DNA of 24,520 nt from CAYUIS01 sp964444825 (lineage in GTDB: Bacteria > Chloroflexota > Anaerolineae > B4-G1). The notes under the pieces are model-generated. The model had not been told where the DNA came from and searched no databases. It worked only from the letters and a program-made list of their open reading frames with translations. The stretch covers positions 1-24,520 of the forward strand of contig CAYUIS010000073.1 in the NCBI GenBank assembly GCA_964444825.1, in the 5' to 3' direction. Below, in pieces: positions 1 through 6,929 of this stretch. The stretch's first letter is position 1. The number at the start of each line of letters is the position of its first letter. The translations under genes were made by a program, and so were the position numbers.

Positions 1-673
1 GTCCGACGCCACCGTGTGTATTGCCTTAGCAGACGACGGGATGAATCTAGTGCAGAAGAGCTGTGATTATCAGGTGTTTGACCTGGCGTCAGGTGATTTC
101 TCCGAATCTGGACTGCTTCTGAAACACTATTTGGTCCAGGTACAGCCATCTATCGCAGAGGGAAACTATCAACTGGTTTTCTACCAACCGTTGAAAGTCG
201 ATACTGCCCGTCATAACATAATGGTATCTGCTGGTCATTTGACCGTTAATGCTTTATCGCGTACATTTGATGCCCCCTCTCCTAGTAATCCTGTTGATAT
301 ATCCTACGGAGATGAGATTGCACTAGTGGGCTACGATGTTGAATACCTGTCCGAATCCCTACATATCATCCTCTACTGGAAAGCCGTCAGGCGTCCATCT
401 GAGTCATACAAGATCTTTGTTCATCTCATTGATGAAGAGTCAGGGGCGCTTGTTGCTCAGAGGGACTACGTGCCACGTGATTGGCAGTATCCCACTAACC
501 TGTGGAATCCAGGCGAATACGTAGATGACCGTCTTATGATTGATCTATCTGCTGTTCCTGCGGGCACGTATCGGTTGCAGGTAGGAATATATCATTCTGG
601 TAGTGGGGAGCGACTAGGGACAATTCCTACCTTCCCTGACAATGCCGTGCCTCTAACGAGCGTCGAACGCTGA
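1..673 (+). CDS. C-terminal part of a GT-C type membrane protein (5' truncated by window edge)
   Basis: An open frame runs in from the left edge (first full codon at base 2) and stops at 671-673; the GTG at base 14 is only the first possible start inside the window, so the gene begins upstream. The visible ~223 residues contain no membrane segment. From about base 304 to 615 they form the beta-rich module found at the end of the other large membrane proteins here: 'YGDEIALVGYDV', then 'YWKAV', 'IFVHLID', 'PTNLWNPGEYVDD', 'YRLQVGIY' and 'SGERLG'. The earlier half (residues ~25-85) looks like a related but more diverged beta domain. By analogy with the complete neighbours the missing N-terminus should be a multi-pass GT39-like glycosyltransferase, but that part is not visible. 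The stretch looks more AT-rich by eye than the genes to its right. Confidence 0.75.
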   Translation, partial: SDATVCIALADDGMNLVQKSCDYQVFDLASGDFSESGLLLKHYLVQVQPSIAEGNYQLVFYQPLKVDTARHNIMVSAGHLTVNALSRTFDAPSPSNPVDISYGDEIALVGYDVEYLSESLHIILYWKAVRRPSESYKIFVHLIDEESGALVAQRDYVPRDWQYPTNLWNPGEYVDDRLMIDLSAVPAGTYRLQVGIYHSGSGERLGTIPTFPDNAVPLTSVER

Positions 674-1114
674 CGTATGCTCAAAGGATGGGGGCAGTCT
701 AACCGTTCGCTTGTAGTCCGCTTCTAGCCACCCTCAACCGACTTTGACGTAGAATTGGAGAGCGCTCGATGAGTTATTTGCGTAAACACTATCGTGACCT
801 GATAGCACTGAGCTTCTATTGTGTTCTCACCATTGCAATGACTTGGACTATGATTCCACAGATTAGCACACATCTGGCGGGCGACGACTCGGATGTGTTG
901 CTCAATCTCTGATTTGATAACAGGAGTGCGACTGCCGGCAGCCACCCGAGTTGAGGAACGCTCGCCAGAAGACAGGTTTCTGCTCCAGGATGTTCAGGTG
1001 TCCCCGCCATAAGTGATGTTGTGTAACCTCCCAAGCAGGAACGAGTGATGTTGTGAACGGATGGGATAAAGGGACAAGACAGAGGCTAACGAACCCTCGT
1101 ATCAAGACACAGCG
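674..1114. other. Mostly non-coding stretch with a gene remnant and a short direct repeat
   Basis: Between the first gene and the minus-strand DUF2079 gene there is no full-length gene. The left half carries the truncated 47-codon N-terminal fragment at 769-912, listed separately. The right half (913-1114) contains an exact 11-bp direct repeat, GTGATGTTGTG, at 1013-1023 and 1045-1055. Small minus-strand frames exist here, but I recognise none as a protein family. The arrangement fits a decayed intergenic scar left by a deletion or mobile-element event. Confidence 0.5.
769..912 (+). pseudogene. Truncated N-terminal remnant of a GT-C/YfhO-like membrane protein (47 codons)
   Basis: An ATG at 769 follows a GGAG (757-760) with 8-nt spacing and opens a 47-residue frame that ends at TGA 910-912. 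It encodes a short basic N-terminus, one hydrophobic helix (about residues 11-28) and then 'TWTMIPQISTHLAGDDSD'. As I recall the family, large Chloroflexota multi-pass glycan membrane proteins often begin with a short cytoplasmic leader, a first TM helix and a 'TWPL...LGTHLPGDGGD'-type loop. Here translation stops right after that loop and no continuation appears in any frame downstream, so this looks like the start of a deleted gene. It could instead be a genuine tiny one-helix protein, but the loop motif argues for a remnant. Confidence 0.5.
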
Positions 1115-3037
1115 TCACGGGGAGACTGCCTGAAGTACCATTCCCTGTTGAAGGTTGCCGAAGCACACTCCTACAGGACATAACGGCAGAGTCACGGCCT
1201 CCTGACCATCCTCCAGGAGCCAGTGTTCGCCCGTTACGCTGCTGTAAAGACCCACGCGTAATATAGCATTTGTAGAAACTGCTTCAGGCAGATCCAAATA
1301 ATGTATGTCGCGAACGACGGTGCCTGGTGGCAAAACGCTGGTGGGACGATGCGCGTCGGCCGGCCAGCCATCGTGCTGTGCCAAGAACCGCTCATCTGCA
1401 TCCAGCAAGTGCACAAAGACGCTATAGTTCTGTGGGATAGGTTGCTCCACACGCCAGAACAAGGACAGACGCACTACCGACCCAGGAGACAACACTCCTT
1501 CAGCTACGGGGACAAATGGTTCGCCCGGGGCCGCCACAGCCACGCCATAGCCCGTCAATGTCAGTGACTCGCCCCACTGATCTGTGCGTACCACGGCAGG
1601 AGACACACGGCCCACGTAGCGGAAGATGTACAGGCTGCCCACTTGCTGATCGATCTCGTATTCCGTGCCAGCTAGCAGATCATAGAAGACTGAGCGATAC
1701 GCCGGCAACTCCGCCGGGTATGTGTTCATCTCACGGTCCAACACAACATAATCCAGTTGCACGCCCTCAGGAATCCATGGATACAGATAGATCTGCTCGC
1801 GATGTGAAAGATGCGGCACCAGGGGATCCTGCGCCGCCACAACAGCATCAGACGGAATCTGCTGCAAGGCAAACTCAACTCGGCGGTGATGTTCGGTAAC
1901 CTCAAAACGTTCGGGAAAGAAACGACGCCCTGGCCATACCTCACTCCTCGCAAACCACCCACCAATCCCAGCGACCAACAGCAGAATAAGCGCAATCTTT
2001 CGCCACCAACCCTGAATACGCGACACACCCACTGCCACCGACCAGTAGAGGATGGGCAGGATGACAGAAGGATACCACCCATCCAATCGTCCCATCGATT
2101 CAGACGTGCTAGCAAGCAGGTATCCCAGAAAGGGTGATATGAACACAGAGATCTCTGGAGCCAAGAAAAAGAGAAACCCTGTTGGCCAGCACAAGCGTGC
2201 CACCGACACCCATCGTTTGGGTCGCAGCACGTACTTTAGCAACACTGTGGGGTTTTGAAATAGATTATTGAGTATTTCCGCAGGCGAACTGCCCAGATAG
2301 GAAAAGTACTGACCTGCGTGAAAGTACTCACTGCTGGTGCCCACGAGGTGTGACGCACCCATTGCTGGCAACACGACAAACGGAATCAGTACCAACCATA
2401 ACACCCCTACCGTCAATATCGCCAAGCCCATCCTAGGTGACCGGTGTGCTAGCATCACGTAAAGCCCCACGCCAATCACCAAAAAGGCCATATCCTCCTT
2501 GCTCAGCAGTGCAATCACCAGTCCAAGCACCATCCAGCCATAGCGGCGCCTGAGCATCTGGGCAAGAGCGAAAGAGGTAGCCAACACCGCGGAGGTGATC
2601 CGCCGAAATTCGACCAAGTTGACCTGATGCAACATAGGGTGCATCAGATATGCGGCGTAGACGATCAAGCCTAGCCAACGAGCATCCTCACGGAAAAACC
2701 AGTAGATCAGAAAGCCCGCGCCACCTAGGCAGATTGACTGTATTACCAGAAGCAGACGTATGTCGGCCCATAACCAGTACAGCGGTGCGTACACAGCTAA
2801 TATGGGGGAAAAGTGGCTTTGAATGACCGAATCTTCGACCAGCGTAATGCGAAATGGATTCCCTTGAGCCGTATTCCAGATCGCCTGGTCGAATTTGGCC
2901 AAGTCGAGCGCGTGTGTGCGGAAACCTTCATGCTGGCGAATCGTCATCCACGAAAACGTCAACACGTATATCGCCAACAAGACAGATGCAATCCAGTCTG
3001 TTTGTTGAAACTTGCGTACGGTGGGTCGAGTCTTCAT
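1115..3037 (-). CDS. DUF2079-family multi-pass membrane protein with C-terminal beta module
   Basis: About 640 residues. The frame could extend to 3229, but I choose the ATG at 3037: the extra 64 residues are not membrane-like, and an extended -10 promoter (3115-3142) lies inside the longer version. The first TM helix begins about 16 residues in. The loop after it has 'KFDQAIWNTAQGNPF' and 'SHFSPILAVYAPLYWLW', which are hallmarks of DUF2079, a GT-C-like family of unknown reaction probably linked to lipid-carried sugars. About ten hydrophobic segments follow, up to residue ~410. The last ~120 residues (about bases 1570-1195) are the module shared with neighbours: 'YSVFVHLLDADE', 'AQHDGWPADAHRPTS', 'VLPPGTVVRD', 'LRVGLY'. 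It lies opposite in strand to the flanking GT genes and probably forms its own unit. Confidence 0.8.
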   Translation of the reverse strand: MKTRPTVRKFQQTDWIASVLLAIYVLTFSWMTIRQHEGFRTHALDLAKFDQAIWNTAQGNPFRITLVEDSVIQSHFSPILAVYAPLYWLWADIRLLLVIQSICLGGAGFLIYWFFREDARWLGLIVYAAYLMHPMLHQVNLVEFRRITSAVLATSFALAQMLRRRYGWMVLGLVIALLSKEDMAFLVIGVGLYVMLAHRSPRMGLAILTVGVLWLVLIPFVVLPAMGASHLVGTSSEYFHAGQYFSYLGSSPAEILNNLFQNPTVLLKYVLRPKRWVSVARLCWPTGFLFFLAPEISVFISPFLGYLLASTSESMGRLDGWYPSVILPILYWSVAVGVSRIQGWWRKIALILLLVAGIGGWFARSEVWPGRRFFPERFEVTEHHRRVEFALQQIPSDAVVAAQDPLVPHLSHREQIYLYPWIPEGVQLDYVVLDREMNTYPAELPAYRSVFYDLLAGTEYEIDQQVGSLYIFRYVGRVSPAVVRTDQWGESLTLTGYGVAVAAPGEPFVPVAEGVLSPGSVVRLSLFWRVEQPIPQNYSVFVHLLDADERFLAQHDGWPADAHRPTSVLPPGTVVRDIHYLDLPEAVSTNAILRVGLYSSVTGEHWLLEDGQEAVTLPLCPVGVCFGNLQQGMVLQAVSP

Positions 3038-3332
3038 CGAGGTACCTGACCATTTATAGCGTCGTCTGGGGGCATCCCAGGTTTGTTGGTCAGACAACAC
3101 ACTGCGACGGACAGATTGTACCACGATCAAATGGAACTTCAAGGCTGGACAAAGGGGCCATTTCGTAGATAATGGTCCGGCCCAGCATAGGTATATCCAG
3201 CCGACGGTGTGCGCGCTTGGGTTTAGCACTCCCGAGGTGACAGCGAGGGCGTAGATCTCGTAAGGGCCTGGTTATTCGGGTGGATTGAACAGTTTGACAC
3301 AGCATGTATTGAGCAAAAGTCGGCAGCGAGGT
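3038..3332. other. Divergent intergenic region between the DUF2079 and GT39-like genes
   Basis: This stretch separates the divergently oriented DUF2079 gene and the GT39-like gene. It holds one clear minus-strand promoter candidate (3115-3142). A TTGACA at 3294-3299 on the plus strand has no acceptable -10 at normal spacing. The only open frames crossing it are N-terminal extensions of the two genes, which look unlike membrane-protein N-termini. Confidence 0.5.
3115..3142 (-). promoter_or_regulatory. Candidate promoter for the DUF2079 gene
   Basis: Read on the minus strand, TTGAAG (3142-3137) is followed by a 16-nt spacer and TACAAT (3120-3115), preceded by TGG as an extended -10. Transcription would start near 3108, giving a leader of about 70 nt before the ATG at 3037. 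Matches are 4/6 and 5/6 to the sigma-70-type consensus. Confidence 0.45.
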
Positions 3333-5720
3333 ATGACAATCCACTGGACGCTCTCTGCCACAAGTAAAAACCTGGTCCAACGTCCTTGTTCTCGGCTCGG
3401 CGTCGACGGACGGACTATTGCCAGCATTGCCTGGCGCATCAAGGCATTCAAGCGGAGCCTATTGGAGAGCAACTGCTCTTATCCGCCCCCAGCTTCACTT
3501 GCAATCGTCGCCTGCTATTTCCTACTAGCCTTGACCTGCAGCTTGGTGGTACCTCCCTTCGAGAACCTGGACGAGATAGAGCATTTTGAAGTGGTGCGGT
3601 ACATAACGGAGACGGGACAATTGCCAGTGCACGGACTGCCCGAGGCCGGCATCTATCACTACCGTCAGGAGGCCTCCCAGCCTCCCTTGTATCACATGCT
3701 CTCCGCTGGGTTAGTGCGGCTTCTCGGCCTGAAAGTCGATGAAACGACGGCGTCATGGCCCCTTAACCCCTGGGTCGCCTGCGGGCCTGGGGCGGCCAGC
3801 CTGTACGACAACCGGGCAGTGCTCTATCACGACCATAATCAGGAAAAGCCTCCCTGGCAAACCACTCTACTGACGCTCCATACGCTGCGGATCTGGTCCA
3901 CGCTGCTCCAGTCAGTCACTGTGGCCGGAACCTTTGCCCTAGCGCGTCGGGCCTTCCCTCAGCGTCCAGAGGTTGGCCCGGTGGCTATGGCCCTGGTCGC
4001 CTTCAACCCCCAGTTCCTCCTGGTCGCCAGTGGGGTCAACAACGACAACCTGGTCACCCCTTTGGTCACGGTTGGAGTGTGCCTGCTGCTACGGATCTGG
4101 CAGGATGGGGTGTCGGTACAGCGGGCAGTTGCCCTGGGTGCGCTCATAGGATTGGCAGGGCTGAGCAAGCTCAGCGGGTGGGTGCTGTTGGGGCTTGCCG
4201 GTCTGGTTACGCTGGCAATGGTCGTTCGTTCTAGACGAGTACGGCCGCGATTTATACTGACCACCGTTCTGATTCCTGCGGTGGCCCTATTTCTTACCAG
4301 TTGGTGGTTCTGGCGCAACTGGCGACTATACGGCGATCCCACGGCCCTACGACCGATGTTGGAGCTGGTCGGCACGCGCGATGGCTCACCAGTCCTGCCA
4401 CTGCTAGAGACTGGCCGGATGTTCCTTTCATTCTGGGGACAGATCCCCTGTTCCTTTTACGCACCAGTTTTCTATGCCTTCTATGCCGTACTCACGGCGC
4501 TGGCCGTCGGCGGCCTGGCGTGGCGCTGGCGTGGACTAACGCCGGCGGAGCGAGCAGTGGGGATGATTCTGGGCGGCTGGTTTTTGCTGATCGTGGCAAG
4601 TTGGATACGCTGGGATGCGATAACACCGGCACCAGGAGGGCGACTGCTCTTTCCCGCTCTGCCGGCCGTGGCGCTGCTGATGGGATTGGGAATAGACGGA
4701 CTGGCACGAGGACGCTTCAAGGTGGTGAGAACGATTGTCACTGGAATGCTAGCGCTGGTGGCGTTGTGGACGCTGCTCATTATCTTGCCCGGCTTCTTCG
4801 CTCCTCCGCACCGCTACACTGACCCAGACGCCGTTCATCCAGATCATCCACTCGATGCCATATTAGGCGACTCTGTCCGGGTGCGAGGCTACGATGTCGA
4901 CTTGGCTGGCAGTGATGAAAACCAGAACCCCACACTGGATGTCACGCTCTATTGGGAAGCGCTCACCCCGATGGCTGAAGACTATGTGATGGCACTCCAG
5001 CTCGTCTCGCCCGTGCCAGGAGACACGACACTGCGCTGGAACTATAACTCGTGGCCAGGGCGTGGGAACTACCCTACCTCAGCCTGGCAACCTGGCGAGG
5101 TTATCCTTGATCGCTACCACTTTCAATTGCCAGAAGCCGACCTCCCTACCCAGGCCTGGGACGTGCACATAGCTCTTTACCAGAAGGAAACGGGCGAGAG
5201 GTTGCCCGTTCACGTTGGAGAGTCAAACTTAGGGGGGCATCTGACACTGACCCAGTTGCGGGTACCTGGGGTTCAGGCAGCCTGCCCTGAGGAGGGCAAG
5301 CTAACCTCAGAGGTACACTTTGGCGAGTCCGTCGCACTGACCCACGCTTCGGTGATTCCTGAACAAGAGGTCGCCCGCGTGGCGTTGTGCTGGAAAGCCT
5401 TACGGCACCTTTCCGACAACTATACCGTCTTTGTCCATCTATTGGACGCATCCGGCGCATTAGCCAGCACCGGTGATGGACCACCTATGGGAGGGGCTTT
5501 CCCTACGTCAATGTGGCATCCAGGAGACATCATATTGGATGTTCACCGCTTGATGCCAGGTTCCGTCGAGGGAAGCGCCAAGCTAGGAGAACAAGGAGCA
5601 CATAGCCTGCGTGTGACCGTCGGCCTGTACAACCCAACAGATGGTTCGCGTCTACCGGCCTATGCTGGGGAGACGGCCATTCCTGATGCCGCAGTGGAGA
5701 TTTGGCCGAGTCACCCATAG
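3333..5720 (+). CDS. GT39-like (GT-C fold) membrane glycosyltransferase with two C-terminal beta modules
   Basis: About 795 residues from the ATG at 3333; an in-frame TTG at 3285 would add 16 residues, and neither start has an ideally spaced ribosome site. After a ~45-residue basic leader comes TM1 and then 'PPFENLDEIEHFEVVRYI', the acidic first periplasmic loop typical of GT-C enzymes, followed by 'QEASQPPLYHMLSAGL'. Around nine to ten further TM helices follow, up to about base 4800. Such enzymes use polyprenyl-phosphate sugars outside the membrane; donor and acceptor here are unknown. The tail holds two beta modules, about 4865-5220 ('LYWEALTP', 'NYPTSAWQPGEVILDRYHF', 'IALYQKETGERLP') and 5310-5670 ('YTVFVHLLDASG', 'FPTSMWHPGDIILD', 'VGLYNPTDGSRLP'). 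It is followed on the same strand by the secreted-protein gene after 58 nt. Confidence 0.8.
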   Translation: MTIHWTLSATSKNLVQRPCSRLGVDGRTIASIAWRIKAFKRSLLESNCSYPPPASLAIVACYFLLALTCSLVVPPFENLDEIEHFEVVRYITETGQLPVHGLPEAGIYHYRQEASQPPLYHMLSAGLVRLLGLKVDETTASWPLNPWVACGPGAASLYDNRAVLYHDHNQEKPPWQTTLLTLHTLRIWSTLLQSVTVAGTFALARRAFPQRPEVGPVAMALVAFNPQFLLVASGVNNDNLVTPLVTVGVCLLLRIWQDGVSVQRAVALGALIGLAGLSKLSGWVLLGLAGLVTLAMVVRSRRVRPRFILTTVLIPAVALFLTSWWFWRNWRLYGDPTALRPMLELVGTRDGSPVLPLLETGRMFLSFWGQIPCSFYAPVFYAFYAVLTALAVGGLAWRWRGLTPAERAVGMILGGWFLLIVASWIRWDAITPAPGGRLLFPALPAVALLMGLGIDGLARGRFKVVRTIVTGMLALVALWTLLIILPGFFAPPHRYTDPDAVHPDHPLDAILGDSVRVRGYDVDLAGSDENQNPTLDVTLYWEALTPMAEDYVMALQLVSPVPGDTTLRWNYNSWPGRGNYPTSAWQPGEVILDRYHFQLPEADLPTQAWDVHIALYQKETGERLPVHVGESNLGGHLTLTQLRVPGVQAACPEEGKLTSEVHFGESVALTHASVIPEQEVARVALCWKALRHLSDNYTVFVHLLDASGALASTGDGPPMGGAFPTSMWHPGDIILDVHRLMPGSVEGSAKLGEQGAHSLRVTVGLYNPTDGSRLPAYAGETAIPDAAVEIWPSHP

Positions 5721-5778
5721 ATCTCGCCATAAGGCTATTGCAGACCCAAATCCGATGAGCAAGGAGCAACAAGACTAG

Positions 5779-6882
5779 ATGAAACGACTTTCGTGGAAAC
5801 TCGTGATCGCGGCTCTATTTGCCGTACTTCTGCTCTGGAACGGAGAGACTAGCGTGGGGGCCGGAGACGGCCCGGGGGAAGAGGAGCCCATTGCCATCCA
5901 GGAGATGGAAAAGGGCAACCTGCTAACCAATGGAAGTATGGAAGAAGGCTTTTACTGGAAGTATCCGAACCACTTTGTCGCCAATGGTTGGCGGCGTTGG
6001 TGGATCGGAGATGACATCCCAGAGTATGACGATGCTCGTGCGTGGCGACCTCATCGGTATGATGGCAACCACGCTCAGGTCTATTTCCGCTGGGGAAAAC
6101 CCTATACCGCTGGAATCTATCAAACGGCGGTCGCGCGACCGTGCACACTCTACCAGTTCAGCGCATACGGTCGGAATCATTCAGGCCTTGGCCTGGACCA
6201 TCACGCTCGAATAGGAATCGATCCTCTTGGGCGCAAGTATCAACTCTATATGGACTCCCTGCCTCCCGAGATTGTCTGGTCGTCAGAGCAGACGTTCTTT
6301 TACACCTGGGGGTTGCACACGGTGACGGCCGAATCGCATAGCGATCAGATCACGGCCATTACGTACGTCTCGCCGGATCGGGAGTATACGGTTTACGATA
6401 CATTCTGGGATGCGGCAAGCTTGATCGAGCTGCCTTCACCACCAGGACGTCTTCCTGATCCTGCCGATTGGGATCCGAGCGAAACCATCACCGACATATC
6501 CACCCGCATAGATCCCGGACAACTCACTATTCAATGGCAGACGACCATATCAGCCTCTTCCCAGGTTTGGTATCGCGTGCATTCAGCTACGTCGCCCATC
6601 ACATCAACCGGCACCCTCCTGACTCCTGCCGCTTCCGTCTATTTGCCATTGATTCTGGCCTGCTACGAAGATGGGCCCAAGTATCCGATGTATACGCCGA
6701 TCGATCAGAGCGACTTGACTCATCATCAAATCACAATCACAGGTTTGGAGAAAGGACAACTTGTCGAGTTTGTGATTCTCGCACGCCATCTGGTCAACGA
6801 CACCTGTCGTACCTCGGCTTCCCGGACTGTTGAAGTAGCATACCTTGCCAAACCGCTCCCACCACCACCTCCTTCTCCCTAA
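5779..6882 (+). CDS. Secreted two-domain protein (carbohydrate-binding-like plus Fn3-like), function unknown
   Basis: A protein of 367 residues. It starts at ATG 5779, with AAGGAG at 5761-5766 (12-nt spacing, longer than ideal). Residues 1-28 form a signal peptide with a basic start, a hydrophobic core and small residues before 'GAGDGPG'. Residues ~45-215 start with 'NLLTNGSMEEGFYW' and are rich in aromatics and beta-strand patterns. This opening is common in jelly-roll carbohydrate-binding modules of the CBM4/9 type. Residues ~232-355 resemble a fibronectin-III-like domain ('QLTIQWQTTISASSQVWYRV', then 'ITITGLEKGQLVEFVI'). A segment 'VYLPLILA' resembles one I associate with secreted proteins of Chloroflexota. 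The protein ends in a proline run. No catalytic motif was recognised. Its place between two GT39-like genes suggests a role at the cell surface in the same pathway, but this is only context. Confidence 0.7.
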   Translation: MKRLSWKLVIAALFAVLLLWNGETSVGAGDGPGEEEPIAIQEMEKGNLLTNGSMEEGFYWKYPNHFVANGWRRWWIGDDIPEYDDARAWRPHRYDGNHAQVYFRWGKPYTAGIYQTAVARPCTLYQFSAYGRNHSGLGLDHHARIGIDPLGRKYQLYMDSLPPEIVWSSEQTFFYTWGLHTVTAESHSDQITAITYVSPDREYTVYDTFWDAASLIELPSPPGRLPDPADWDPSETITDISTRIDPGQLTIQWQTTISASSQVWYRVHSATSPITSTGTLLTPAASVYLPLILACYEDGPKYPMYTPIDQSDLTHHQITITGLEKGQLVEFVILARHLVNDTCRTSASRTVEVAYLAKPLPPPPPSP

Positions 6883-6929
6883 GCCCTCACCAGTGAAACA
6901 GGGAACGGCCATCAGTCGCCCCAACAGGG

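Noticed and set aside
816..1105. Two overlapping minus-strand frames (~70 codons) in the intergenic scar.
   Set aside because: No recognisable family, no convincing ribosome site, and they overlap each other; possibly insertion-sequence debris but not supportable from sequence alone.
3038..3229. 64-residue N-terminal extension of the DUF2079 protein.
   Set aside because: Not membrane-like, and it contains a good extended -10 promoter for the shorter form starting at 3037.
3294..3299. Perfect TTGACA upstream of the GT39-like gene as a -35 element.
   Set aside because: No acceptable -10 hexamer lies 15-19 bases downstream, and one candidate start codon (3285) would precede it.
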